The notes under the pieces were generated by a model. The model searched no databases. It was not told where the DNA came from and saw nothing but the letters and a program-made list of their open reading frames with translations. Both the position numbers and the translations under genes were made by a program. From Trichaptum fuscoviolaceum (lineage: Eukaryota > Basidiomycota > Agaricomycetes > Hymenochaetales > Trichaptaceae), in contig CAJSYZ010000002.1 in NCBI GenBank assembly GCA_910574455.1, positions 1,141,671-1,205,670 on the forward strand: 64,000 nt of DNA. Direction: 5' to 3'. This document shows, piece after piece, positions 11,183 through 22,792 of this stretch (position 1 is its first letter; every line of letters begins with the position of its first letter).

Positions 11183-11740
11183 TATACAGTATTACTACTA
11201 TGCTAATCGTACTATTTGTAACTTCAAGTTCAAAACATAGCTAACTTGGAGAGGAAAGCATGCCTCTTTCCGGATGCCAATGGGGAACTTCTGGCCTGAG
11301 GTAGGTCACTGGCATGATCCGACTCGGCGAGTCAGTTCGAGCTTGAGTCCGCTGATGGCAATGTGAGCTTCTCGAGAGTTTGTTTTTTACTAGGTCATAA
11401 CTAGTACTGTCATTTTATTATATCTCAACACTGAATTTGTCGTACTGTTTCAAGTTGTAACTTCGAGCCAACGTACTAGTAGCTACCAGTGAGTGGAAAC
11501 TTGAAGCATGCCTCAGGCTCTTTCCGGATTCAAGTTGAGAACTTCCGGCCTGAGGTAGTACTACTACTAGTACTAGTAGTAGTAGGTCCGAGTCATTGGT
11601 TCGAGTCAAATGCCAGTGTTCAACTTGAAAGCACTCAGGCTTTCAAGTTGGATTGGTGTTATGTAAAAAAATTTGTACCAATAGTACTGTACTAGTACTA
11701 GTACTACTAGTACTACTACTACTGTACTACCGACGCCGGC
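11183..11740. repeat. Word-rich DNA between the MITE and the Plavaka gene
   Basis: Two related segments near 11240-11340 and 11480-11600 both contain an AAGCATGCCTC...CTTTCCGGAT stretch followed by ACTTC(C/T)GGCCTGAGGTAG. TAGTACTACTAG runs appear at 11555-11585 and 11685-11730. No gene is visible. The following 11741-11911 is plain 3' flank of the transposase. Confidence 0.55.
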
Positions 11741-11911
11741 GGCCGCCCGGGGAATGATTTCCGACCATCGCACTGACTGCAATATTTGGCTACCATCATC
11801 TACAACACTGAAGAAGGTCTGTTTTCACATCATTTTCTTTCAGTACCGTAGTATCCTCAATTCATAAGTTTCAATATACTCCGTATGTGCTGAATGAAAA
11901 GTTTATGTTTA

Positions 11912-14768
11912 TCACTGTCTATTTTCGTACAAAGATTCGTGCATGTGCATGTCAGCAAATCGGTTAACATAGAATCTATCATAAAAGTCCAGGGACTTCT
12001 CAGGTGTCAATGACTTCGGCGGACATTCATCACCCTTTGGAACCCCAAGGAGGTGAGCCAAACGAAAGATGTCCCCTATACCTATCACCAATAGCTTCGG
12101 AGCCTTGCAGTCACGGTGATAGTGACGTCTGCCACTGGCATTCACACCAGAACAGCATTCAACACAGGCGGTAGAGGTCTCTAACTCATATTCCGGCTCG
12201 ACAATCCACATACTTGTTTTTGGGTCAGGCGAGTCTCCAACACGCTTGAACAATTGGACGAGAGCGCAGTCCTGATGCTCCCCTTTAGCGGTGAAGGAAA
12301 AAAGAAGCATAACCCGGGCAACTCTCATTCCTGAAAACCCCTTTTTGCGGGGGCTAACTCGAACAAGGACTGCGTCATGTCTTGCTTTTCCGCGCCAAGA
12401 GGGATTGGACCTGATCACCTCCCTCATTGCTTGTTCTATTGGGATCGATTCGCCACGGTAGGCAAAGAAAGCGGTGGCTGAATGGAAAATTGAGAAGTCA
12501 TTGTTCATGTCCAATTCAGCTGTTGGTTCGGCTCTGCCAGAGGAGCCCCTTAAGTTGGAATTGCGCTTCTCGTACTTGTTGAATAAGTATTCTTTAATGA
12601 GCTGTCGGAGCTGTCGAAGCTCTGGATGGCCTTTTATCGCCGCAAGCGCGTTGAGCTGTTTCGGGTACACCTTACTGGACTCTGCAAGTATAACAACAGA
12701 GAAGTCAGATGTGCAGCACCAAAAGCACGGGTTACTAAGTAATACTAACGTTGTTTCGAAGCCATTAACATCAAGCTCAAAGGGTCATTTCTGCCGCCCA
12801 AGCGAAGCTGGCATTCTACGCTATGAACCGCACCACACTGGTGCTCATCCACTGAACTTCCGGAATCCTCCAGGTCAGCAATTTCGATTTGCTCTTGGTT
12901 GCCCACAATGTCATCGAAGAAGTCCTCTGTATCATCGGCTGCCCCTGTTGTTTGTACGCCATGATGTTGCATCTGCTCCCTCTGGGTTGGGGCCTTCTCG
13001 GCGTCATCCGTCTTTGACTCTGACATATTTTTCCGCAAAACGTCTCGCAAGGCATTCCACATAGCCTCAGCCAGCGTATCGTCCAGCAGTCCACGCCTTT
13101 TGAAGTCTGCCCTCGACGCAATAAGTTTGCTGAGTCGTTGGTTTGCTGTGATCATCTGTCCCAAAGGATCATTTCTGTTCGAGCGCCGCCATGTCTCCTT
13201 GACCGCGTGAATGTGTTTATTTTCTGTTATAGACGAACACAATCCGCTAGGAGCAGCAAAGAGAGGGATCATTGTTGGATAATGGACCATGGCATGTTGT
13301 CGTGGCAGTGAAAAATTATCCCGGATGCCCTTTGCTATGAATATTTGCCAATATTGATGATAGTGATCCAGAGAGGCTTTAATTTGATCAAGATTTGAGG
13401 CTGTAATCGTGTACCGACGCACAAGGTAACAGAAGTCCCAAAAATGCACTCAATGCATGAATTATATCATCGTGCACAATGCCCACAATAGCCGGAAGAT
13501 ACACCTAAGTGGATTGCATCAGATATCAGCAAACCACCGCCTCGAGCGAGATGCAAAGACCACATACTTTCATAAGCGCCTTTGAATCATTACCTGTCCA
13601 TTGCTTGAAGCCTCGACCTTCAGGAAATCTGCGAAGACCAGGAAAAGGAGCAGCAACTCTGATTCTACGTGAAAGTTAGCAATGGTATTCACATTAAACG
13701 ACTTGTAAGGTAATAGTGCCTTTTATCCACAATATCCAGCTCTGTCGTGGTCATGCACTGGCAAATCCACTCAACAAGATGGTCCTTGAACACGCCTTTG
13801 ATGATTTGGTGCAGCAGGTCCGGAGATATGAGATCGCATATATCTGCGCGCGGAAAGTCATTGGTGAAAGGCTACAGAACAACATACAAGTTGCAGAATA
13901 CGCATCCAGTGAAGAAGTTGAAGTACGTACCACAATATCCTGGTGGAACCCGTACTCTTTCCGGATTGTTGCTCTATTAATGTTGTTGCCATCTACTTGA
14001 TCTATCAATTGTTCGTGCAGCTCTTTTGTTTGAGGATTTGAAACAAATTCCAAATTATCTAGGTCCTTGTGAGGTGCTGTGCATCTATGCCGCCACAGTA
14101 AGTCATTGCCTCAGACTCGGATATGATTTTGGGAAAGGACGGTACTTACTTGCAGCACCATCCAGTGCATATTGCGCATAGACTCACCTGTTCCGGATAA
14201 TCGGCTATATACGAGCCGAGTCCGAGAACCGACCTACGCAAGTGACCATCAGGACACCGGAGAATGGTTAACTCAGTGTTTATGGACATGGCGGTCTTCA
14301 GTGAACTCAAGATTTTTGATATAGATGAATGAAAAATTTGATGTCGAAAGCGGCGGAATTCATCTGACTTTTCGTATTGCTGCTCAGCTGCAAAATGTGT
14401 CAGAGCTAATCAAATATTACGGTATGATACACACTCTTTGGTATTGCTAGAAATGCTACAAGCTGGACTGTATTCAATTTCTGTGACCGCCGGGCCTTGT
14501 TAGATACATTCCCGATGGAGAGATACAACGGATAGTATTCGTTATTTCCAGTTCCGACAGAGACTGTTGTCTTATCGCTCCCTAAGATCACCGGAACAAA
14601 CATAGATCCATGGACTGCTTTATCTTCGGCGTAGATCTTGTTCTAGGTCAAGGATAATCAGCATGTTTCCTGCGAGTTTATGATTCATGACCTACAGCCT
14701 GTTCCCAAGCAAAATTTCCAGACATGTAATTTCTGAATACTCGTTCTTTGTCATCAGAGTCCTCCTTC
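11912..14768 (-). pseudogene. Plavaka transposase, catalytic and C-terminal part
   Basis: From 14768 downward the transposase continues. Recognisable blocks are FRNYMSGNFAW, a GSDKTTVSVGTG block at about 14580-14540, RCPDGHLRRSVLGLGSYIADYPEQ at about 14260-14190, SPDLLHQIIKGVFKDHLVEW at about 13830-13770, RRFPEGRGFKQW near 13620, and NGLCSSITENKHIHAVK-like residues at 13240-13190. The C-terminal domain (SATAFFAYRG, VARVMLLFSF, DFYDRFYVNRF) ends at 11912. Short introns separate these blocks in phase. One frameshift is visible near 13434-13440, between VYLPAIVGIVHDDIIHALSAFL and DFCYLVRR, equal to one surplus base. With the retrotransposon insertion this makes the gene non-functional, although the rest looks well preserved. 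Confidence 0.85.
14764..14768. other. Target-site duplication, left copy (CCTTC)
   Basis: CCTTC directly before the 5' LTR is repeated at 25752-25756 directly after the 3' LTR. Removing one copy plus the element restores the transposase reading frame. Confidence 0.93.
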
Positions 14769-15317
14769 TGTTACGCATCAAGCTGCTTACCCTTGTTTAC
14801 ACATTGTTTATGTTCCCCCTCATCTTTCTCTCTCACCCTTTCTACCTGCATGTGCGTACACACATTGCATCATTCTTTCATCATCGACTCCACACTCCGA
14901 TGGCTCCACTCGCTCCACCTTCACTCCGAGAGCCCCAGAGCCTTCCACTCCGATGATACATCATTCTACTCCACTCTACTCCACCTATGTTCCGATCTGA
15001 CATCATCCTCCATTAATTAGAGCCACTATGACGGACTCACTCCACTTCTGACCCGCGATGATGTAGTTTCATTCCTTGCTCCACTCTATTGTTCTCTGTA
15101 GTATATAAGGCCATGTACATAGCGCCCCAGGATGACACTTAAGTCAATCCTCCTATAGTCTTTTACAATCACGTACCAAAGACTCTGTTCACCCACGACT
15201 TCCGGTATAGAGACCCTCACAAAGCGGACCCTCTATACTGTACTTGCTACTTCACCCAACAACGCTTTGGTCACTTATCATTTCCGTGATAAGTCCATCG
15301 AAGCCGTGAACGTAACA
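14769..15317 (+). repeat. 5' LTR
   Basis: 549 bp, TG...CA ends, matching 25203-25751. It contains the TATA box and inferred transcript start. Confidence 0.97.
15102..15151 (+). promoter_or_regulatory. LTR core promoter and inferred transcript 5' end
   Basis: TATATAA lies at 15102-15108. The 11-mer that would serve as self-primer begins at 15141, about 38 bp downstream, a normal distance for a TATA-directed start. This is inference from spacing only. Confidence 0.6.
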
Positions 15318-15320
15318 ATT

Positions 15321-15331
15321 AGGATTGACTT
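15321..15331 (+). other. Primer-binding site of self-priming (Tf1/sushi) type
   Basis: AGGATTGACTT, three bases after the 5' LTR, is the exact reverse complement of AAGTCAATCCT at 15141-15151 inside the same LTR. Tf1/sushi-group elements prime reverse transcription with the first 11 nt of their own mRNA folded onto the primer-binding site. The length, position and TATA spacing fit that mechanism. The site does not start with the TGG usual for tRNA priming. Confidence 0.75.
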
Positions 15332-15906
15332 CTTTCTCATCTGAGATTGATCTCAACTCCGAAACACCCCCCTCTACGCTCTACCACATTCTACAGCAGA
15401 ATAAATCGGTACCCCTACGCATTCCAATCCGGAATACTGACGGTTAAGTATTACAACTGGCCCTTGTCTACTAACTATCATCTAGGAACGAAAGGAATAC
15501 GAACAACAGTACGATCGAATACACCAAGCATACAGTGCTATACTTGGAAGGAAGCGACAGACAAGTAATCACAGAAATTAAGCAGGTTCACGACAGAATT
15601 TACGGTCCTTGTTACGCGTTTGGTTGGTGATAGCGTGAAGCAGAGGATCGCGACCCATTCAAGCAGCTTAGCCACGTCCAACGTAACTTGAAGAGAAGAA
15701 GGAAGCAGGGGAAAGGTCTCATCCACCACAGAAACTGCCACAGCCGGAAGACAAGCATACCCTCACTCGTTGACGGCAGCAATACACGGTGAACATCGAA
15801 ACAGATTATCCAGCGAACCTAGGAAGACAGAAAGGACAAGGTATCCGAAGACGTTAATATCACTCACGCATACTCTTGTAGCTCAAAGGGTTGATAACCC
15901 GAGGAA

Positions 15907-17005
15907 GTGCCCAACCTGAGGATTACTATACTACTCGCCGATCGCACGGAACTACCGTTGGCAGGCGTATTAAGGATCAACATCCTTAACCCCGTCTCTA
16001 TCTACGACTTACAACCCACTTCATACCAATCCGACACACCCCCTCATAACCCCTCTGAACTTGACGAAAGCAGGACAGACCCACAGGACTACTCCGAGTA
16101 CGAACATCGAACACAAGAAGATAACGAAAGCCTCTACGATCAACTTGTACCCCCTCGATTAGAACCCACCGTTACTCAGGAAACCTACGCATACTCCGCC
16201 GAGGAAGGAACAGATTTCGAGAACCCAACCCACCATTGGAACGAAGTATCTGAGCACAACAGATTACTACCTCCAGTGACTCCGAACCACTCCAACCCTC
16301 CGACCACTACACCCCCAAGCGTAGAACGAGCCCTACGTCCCTTCCCTCAACTTCGAACATCTGAACGAACTCCCACACCCGCCCCAGGACCTTCCAGCAC
16401 TTTAGGAAATCTCAGACAAACTTTCCAAAGGACAGGAAGACGACTTAGGTTTACCTTACAACAACCGATTAATCAATCTGGCGAATCAAGCTCCCGCTCC
16501 CGCCCCCAACTTCGACCAACTAATTGAAGACAACTATCAGCACCTTGTCAATAGTGCATTAGTTCATCCAATCCAACAGAACTCCAAATACGACCTACAA
16601 TACCTCCAACTCCGTCTACACTCTATACGACACGACCCCATTAATTGGATCTACCAACACGGCATCTTTTGGTTCGAAGGAAAGCCATACATTCCCGATT
16701 GTTACCTTCGCAAAGGCCTTATTGGAATCTGCCACACCAAAGTTGACAACGCCATTGATCATTTCTCTGAAAGAGAAACCCTCTTGAACCTCACATCAAT
16801 CGTTTATTGGCCCGGACAACCCCAGGACGTTGCAACCGAAATACGGAAGTGTATTTGTTACCTACTACACTCTGAACCACCTACCCGAGTTGCCAGCCCA
16901 CCTCTTGAAGCATCCATCCGATCCATTACTCCACCTCCTGTTGAACCCGAAGAAGGAAGCCGAACCGTTACTCCGACTCCCCCAGCAAACGAAGACACCA
17001 ACTGA
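15907..17005 (+). CDS. Retrotransposon 5' ORF with integrase zinc-finger-like motif
   Basis: The frame from 15907 runs to 16527 with a Pro/Thr-rich, poorly conserved protein. Coding character then continues in the +1 frame from about 16500 to 17005. That second part has the layout of a retroviral-type integrase N-terminal zinc-binding domain: IYQHGIFWFEGKPYIPD, then His-x8-His, then VYWPGQPQDV, then Cys-x-Cys. Compare the genuine copy in pol (HHDLPTRNHPG...YYWPRM...CAIC). The finger is imperfect (C-x-C, not C-x2-C). The frame change may be an indel or an intron. No start codon could be fixed. Role unknown; perhaps an extension of Gag. Confidence 0.45.
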
Positions 17006-17026
17006 ATTAAATTTCAGTAACTCGTT

Positions 17027-19198
17027 AAACTGGCGCCGAAAGACAGACCACCAGTCCCAGGAAAATACGTACCCATAGCAGCACAAGTACCCGTTGGAGT
17101 TACCCGCCCAGAAAACGCCGAATTTGACCCAGTAAACCGAGCCTGGTACAGACTTGACAAATCCAGAAGAAAAGTCTACCTTCATTTTCACTCAGGACAC
17201 GACACCTGGAGAGCAATCTCGCATACAATCAAGAACCCGACCACATACTACAAACAGGTTAATACTTGGTACGCAGGAATCGAACCCAGTCAGGAAGAAA
17301 TCGACCAGATACTTGCAAGAACATCGAGAACAGGCAGTCGACTTAACTCACCCAGAGTTGTTTCTTCTCAACTTGCATCACCCGCTCCTTCACAACACTC
17401 GCCATTAATCACCACTCAACCAGAAGCACTACCAGCTAAAACCGAAACACCACCCGCTGAATCGACAGCACCACCCTCCTTATCCTACGCCGCAGCAGCA
17501 GCACCTAAAGCTGAACAAACCTCCCCACTCCTCACATTCACCCAACCAAAGGTTAAAACACCTGCACCTGTTTTTAAACTCGAATCCGAAGAACCAGAAC
17601 CCAAAGCCCAAGTCAAGGCAAAGGACAACGACGAAGAACTTGTAGGACAATTTGAAGGACTTCGCATCGACACCAGATTTGAAGAAGGCGCAACTTGGAT
17701 ACCCACTTGGACTCCACTTCCCAAGAACTACATTTCGCAGGAGACACAAACTATCCTCACTCTCGAGCAACTAGAGAAAGAGGAAGCTGAACTCAGAAGA
17801 CGCAGACGAGAATCTGAAGCAGAAACTTCAGACGAATCAGAAGAAGACTCAGAAGCCGAGGACACGGCACACACCGCCGAAGGATCTGCACACTCAGCCG
17901 CAGGATCTACATCGGTTAACGCCAACAATAGTAACCGAAGCTCACCTGTACCCGAAATTCTGGAAAACGACGAACACCCCGATCAGGAAAACCTTCCACA
18001 GCCACCCCCACCCCCACCGTCACCTACACCCCCAGGAACCCCAGTGATAGTCGAAATGGCCGATCAAGCAGACCATCAACCACGAGGCACCGGAGCAAAC
18101 AAACCTTTTAACTTTACCGGCAAACGAAGCGAAGCTAGCCGATGGCTTAGCCTTGTTGAAAACTACTTGGCACTCAATGATTTGGACTATGCAACCGATC
18201 AACGCAAAATACGATTTGCACTCTCCTTTTGCACCGAAGGACCCGCTGCAATCTTTGCAAAGAATGTTAAAGACGAACAGGACAATGCACAATGGGTTAT
18301 GACTTGGCAACAATTTGTGGACAAATTCAAGTCACATTTCATCTCAACCGATTACATCGCCGACGCATTCAAGGAACTCTCTAGCCTCAAGCAAGCACCT
18401 ACGGACAAAATCGATGATTACATTCATAACTTCCAGCGACTCGCACGTGAAGCAAACATCACCGACTTCACGGTACTCTTTTCCATGTTCAAGAATGGAT
18501 TACTCCGCCACACGCGAACCGCACTACTTCAGAAGGATATCCCAGTTCCAGACAATGGAATAAAGATAATGGCACCATACTATGAAGCAGCCAGGAAGAT
18601 AGGAAAATCATACGAGGAGATCTATCAGGACAACCGCCCATTCAATCGACTCCGCAACCGTTATGGACAATCTTCATATAATCGACCTCGATTCAACAAA
18701 TTTCGCAGACGACAACTCAACGAGATGGACATAGATTCTGAACCCGAATCAGACCAACCCGAGGAACCAGAAAATTTGGAAGAATCATTCAAGCTCTATG
18801 CGATGTACTTCAACAAGCTTACGCCCGAGGAAAAGAAGAAAGCGCAAGCAGATGGACTCTGTTTCTACTGCAAGAAGGCAGGACATTTTGCAAACAAATG
18901 CCCTTCGCGTCCCGCACGCACCTCAAAGTTCCGAAGCTCAGGAAAATCCCCAAGGAAATTCCAGAACAACTTCAGACGAAACAATGGACGATTCAAGAAG
19001 CGAAACATCAACTCGATGGAACTTGACGAAGAACCCGATGACCCGGACGATTTGATTGCTGAACGCGCAATCCAGATCCATGAAATGATGACAGACCTCA
19101 ATGGACAGGAACAGGAAGCATTGTTCAACATGCTAGACGAAATGCCCGACCCGAACGATGACAACAACGATTTTGACGATGATGATGGAAATTTTTGA
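17027..19198 (+). CDS. gag: Gag polyprotein
   Basis: The frame is open from 17027 to the TGA at 19196-19198; the first ATG giving MADQADHQ is at 18056. The part before 18056 is still coding in character (a PTTYYKQ block, a Pro/Ala-rich linker, acidic and Arg-rich runs), so Gag may start further upstream. After 18056 come a capsid-like helical region (FTGKRSEASRWLSLVENYL) and one CCHC knuckle, CFYCKKAGHFANKC. The tail is very acidic (DDNNDFDDDDGNF). The stop is directly preceded by a slippery heptamer that would pass ribosomes into pol. Confidence 0.85.
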   Translation, partial: KLAPKDRPPVPGKYVPIAAQVPVGVTRPENAEFDPVNRAWYRLDKSRRKVYLHFHSGHDTWRAISHTIKNPTTYYKQVNTWYAGIEPSQEEIDQILARTSRTGSRLNSPRVVSSQLASPAPSQHSPLITTQPEALPAKTETPPAESTAPPSLSYAAAAAPKAEQTSPLLTFTQPKVKTPAPVFKLESEEPEPKAQVKAKDNDEELVGQFEGLRIDTRFEEGATWIPTWTPLPKNYISQETQTILTLEQLEKEEAELRRRRRESEAETSDESEEDSEAEDTAHTAEGSAHSAAGSTSVNANNSNRSSPVPEILENDEHPDQENLPQPPPPPPSPTPPGTPVIVEMADQADHQPRGTGANKPFNFTGKRSEASRWLSLVENYLALNDLDYATDQRKIRFALSFCTEGPAAIFAKNVKDEQDNAQWVMTWQQFVDKFKSHFISTDYIADAFKELSSLKQAPTDKIDDYIHNFQRLAREANITDFTVLFSMFKNGLLRHTRTALLQKDIPVPDNGIKIMAPYYEAARKIGKSYEEIYQDNRPFNRLRNRYGQSSYNRPRFNKFRRRQLNEMDIDSEPESDQPEEPENLEESFKLYAMYFNKLTPEEKKKAQADGLCFYCKKAGHFANKCPSRPARTSKFRSSGKSPRKFQNNFRRNNGRFKKRNINSMELDEEPDDPDDLIAERAIQIHEMMTDLNGQEQEALFNMLDEMPDPNDDNNDFDDDDGNF
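19189..19195 (+). promoter_or_regulatory. Putative -1 ribosomal frameshift site AAATTTT
   Basis: In the gag frame the codons are GGA AAT TTT TGA. A AAT TTT fits the X XXY YYZ rule and sits immediately before the gag stop. Slipping back one base gives TTG ATC AAC, the first codons of the pol frame. No downstream pseudoknot was worked out. Confidence 0.6.
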
Positions 19199-22100
19199 TC
19201 AACTCCGAGTTGGTTAATCCGATTCAACTCAACACCATCACTATCAACGGAAACACTCGCTCTTTTCGCATCCCCATCACGGTACTCATTAACGGACAAC
19301 CTCACACACTCTCAGCTCTACTCGACACCGGAGCACAACTCAATTTCATCAACTCAAAACTAGCCAACAAACTCAAACTAAAAACACAGAAAATCGACAA
19401 ACCCATACTAGTCAGTAACGCCGATGGTACACTCAACACAGAAGGCAGTGTAACCAAACGAACTCGAATCCACATCACACACCCACACACTCTTTCACCA
19501 CATTTCTACCTCACTCATATCCCAAAGGACAATGTTATACTAGGTCTACCTTGGTTTAAACAAGCTAAACCAAAGATAGACTGGGGAAACGATGCAATCA
19601 CCATAAACAAGATTACGATTTCAACCCGAATAGAACAAGAAAAACAACAGAAGCTACCACCACCAGAAAAACTCGACATCCCAAAGGAATATATGCCCTA
19701 TGCCAACATTTTCTCCGAAAAAGAAATCCAAACATATCCACCAGCACGACCTTACGATCACGAAATCAAGACGAAACCCTCATTCATACCGAAAATCTTC
19801 AAAACCTACAATACTCCATACCACCAAAGACCCATACTCCGTGACCTTATTAATGACCTACTCAAGAAAGGATTCATTAAACCCTCCGCATCACCGATGG
19901 CCTCACCATTATTCTTCATCAGCAAGAAGGATGGAACCCTCCGACCGATTCAGGATTATCGATATCTAAACGAGCATACAATCCGCGATGGATTTCCGAT
20001 ACCGAACACCCAGACACTATTGAATCAACTCCAAGGATCCAAATACTTCACCACCCTCGATATTCGACAAGGATACCACAACATTCGAATCAAGGAAGAA
20101 GACCAATGGAAAGCCGCATTCAACTGCGAGGAAGGACACTTTCAACCAACAGTTATGTTCTTTGGCCTATGCAATTCACCCGCCACCTTTCAACGTTTCA
20201 TGAATGATATACTTGCGAAGCAAATCCGCGAAAACAAGTGTATTGTTTACATGGACGACATTATGATCCATGCCGCCACTATGCAACAACTTATCTCGAA
20301 TACCCTCGAAGTTTTCGATGTCCTCAAGAAACACAAGCTATATCTCAAACCCGCCAAATGCCGATTCCACCAGACCGAAGTCCCATTCCTAGGATACATT
20401 ATCTCCGAGTCACAGATCAAGACTGACCTGACGAAGATACAAGGAATAGTTGACTGGCCGACACCGAAGAATCTACGAGACATACGATCATTTACAGGAT
20501 TTACGAACTTCTACAGGCGATTCATTCCCCATTATGCCACCATATGCCGACCCCTCGATCAACTAAAACGCAAAAACATACCATTTGTTTGGACCGACCG
20601 ACAACAACATGCTTTTCAAACACTCAAGGACTTATTCTCGAAACAACCACTCCTTATGCAACCCGACCCGAACAAGCCATTCTACCTCGAAACCGACGCT
20701 TCAGCCGTAGCTACTGGTGCAGTACTACGACAACTCGACAAGGATAATCAATTACGACCAATTGGATACATCTCCCAAGCACTTAATCCGACACAACGAA
20801 ACTGGCAAATATACGACAGGGAACTATTTGCTATCATCCGCGCATTACAGACATGGCGACACTATCTATTAGGCAGCCCACACGTTATCACAGTACATTG
20901 TGATCACAAGAACCTAACCTATTGGCGACAACCACAACGATTAACCCCTCGACAAGCCCGATGGCAGAACGAACTTTCACGTTACCCCCTCCAAATCCAA
21001 GCAGTCCCCGGAAAACACATGATCCAATCCGATGCCCTTTCCCGGAGACCCGACCAATTTAAAACGGAAGGAGAACTCAACAACGAAGTTACACTTCTAC
21101 CAGAAAAGGTTTTCATTCAAGAGATGGAAATACTCGAAGCCGAAATAGAAGAACAGGACAATGATGATCGAAACACCATTGACATTGACGAACTTCATGA
21201 CAAGATTCGACTCGAAACAGGTGACATTCAGAAAGCAATGACACTCATTCAGAAAGAACTCCCCCTCACGAAACCAAAGATGACCGACTTCTCAATCAAG
21301 GATAACCTTGTACACTTTAGGAACAAGATCTATGTTCCGAAGAACAAGGAAATCATGAGAAACATCTTACGACTTCATCATGACCTCCCTACGCGAAATC
21401 ACCCAGGAATAGCAAACACGATGGAACAGATTCGACGCACCTACTACTGGCCCCGCATGCAGCAGTTCATTTCGAAATATGTGCAAGGATGCGCAATTTG
21501 CCAACAGATGAAGATAAATCACCATCCACTCGTACCTCCGCTCAGCCCGATCATTGCAGACAAAGACACATACCCCTTTGCTACAGTCAACATCGATTTC
21601 ATCACAGACCTACCGGAATCAAATGGCTATGACAGCATATGTGTTATTGTGGACCATGATTGCACCAAGGCAATAGTACTCACTCCATGCAACAAGACAA
21701 AACACCGCACTCGATACCGCACAACTCTACATCGACAATGTCTACAAACGATTTGGATTACCCAGGAAAATAATCTCAGATCGTGGACCCCAATTTGCAT
21801 CGACACTATTCAGACAGCTATGCCGCTTACTGCACATCAAGCAGGCTATGTCTACAGCATATCACCCACAAACAGATGGACAAGCAGAACGAACGAACCA
21901 GGAGATCGAAGCATACTTCCGAATTTACGCAGCAAACCACCCCCAACATTGGTCACGATACATACCAATGATGGAATTCACTCACAACAATCGCAAGCAT
22001 TCCACCACAGAGCAGACCCCTTTCCGATTACTCATGGGATATGACCCAACATCATTTCCTACGGAAAAATCCGAGATCGACAGTAACATCCCCACACTCC

Positions 22101-22633
22101 AAACTCGCTTAATCAAGATATTGGAACTCCGAACCGAAGCCGAAGCAGCTCTAACTCTCGCACAAGAATTCCAGCGTGAGACACAGGAATCACACTTCCA
22201 GCCCTTGGAAGAAGGACAAAGTGTATGGTTAGAAGCCAGGAACCTCAGACGAACCGGAATACCCTCGAAATTCCAATCTAAACGAGAAGGACCCTTTACG
22301 ATCATCAAGAAACTCAGGGACAATATCTATCGACTTGATCTTCCAGAGCATTGGAAAATACATCCAGTATTTCATGCTTCTCTTCTCACTCCACACAAGG
22401 AGACGGACGAACATGGACCATCTTACACACGACCGCCACCTGACCTTATCGAAGGAGAAGAAGAATTTGAAGTCGAAGCAATACTCAATCACCGAGGACC
22501 ACCAAGGAAACGCGAATATCTTGTCAAATGGCTAGGATACCCGACATCAGAGAACCAATGGATATCGGAACAATCACTGGAGAATACTCAGGAACTTCTA
22601 TCGGAATACAAGAAGGCACACCGGATCAAATGA
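19195..22633 (+). CDS. pol: Pol polyprotein with chromodomain, broken by one frameshift
   Basis: Order: aspartic protease (LLDTGAQLNFI, about residue 42), reverse transcriptase (YRYLNEHTI, TTLDIRQGYHNI, IVYMDDIMIHA), RNase H (LETDASAVATGAVL), integrase zinc finger (HHDLPTRNHPG...CAICQQMK), and integrase core with first Asp in VNIDFITDL. Near 21698-21706, in an A-rich run, the frame changes by one base. The remaining integrase (ISDRGPQF, TDGQAERTNQEIE) and the C-terminal chromodomain (VEAILNHRG...YLVKWLGYP...W) lie in the other frame to the stop at 22631-22633. The break falls between the first and second catalytic Asp, so this copy should not make an intact integrase unless the base is a sequencing error. 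Confidence 0.92.
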
Positions 22634-22792
22634 CCTCCCGGTCATCTGTCCAATTACCCCATCCGGAACAAGTACACTACGCCATCTGTCAAAATCCTCC
22701 GAAACTCCGAGTGTAATCTCAACTACCACCCGGAATCTAGACAACCCCAGAAGTATTTCATCGAACCCAGAAGCTCCCCTACCCACCAGGCC

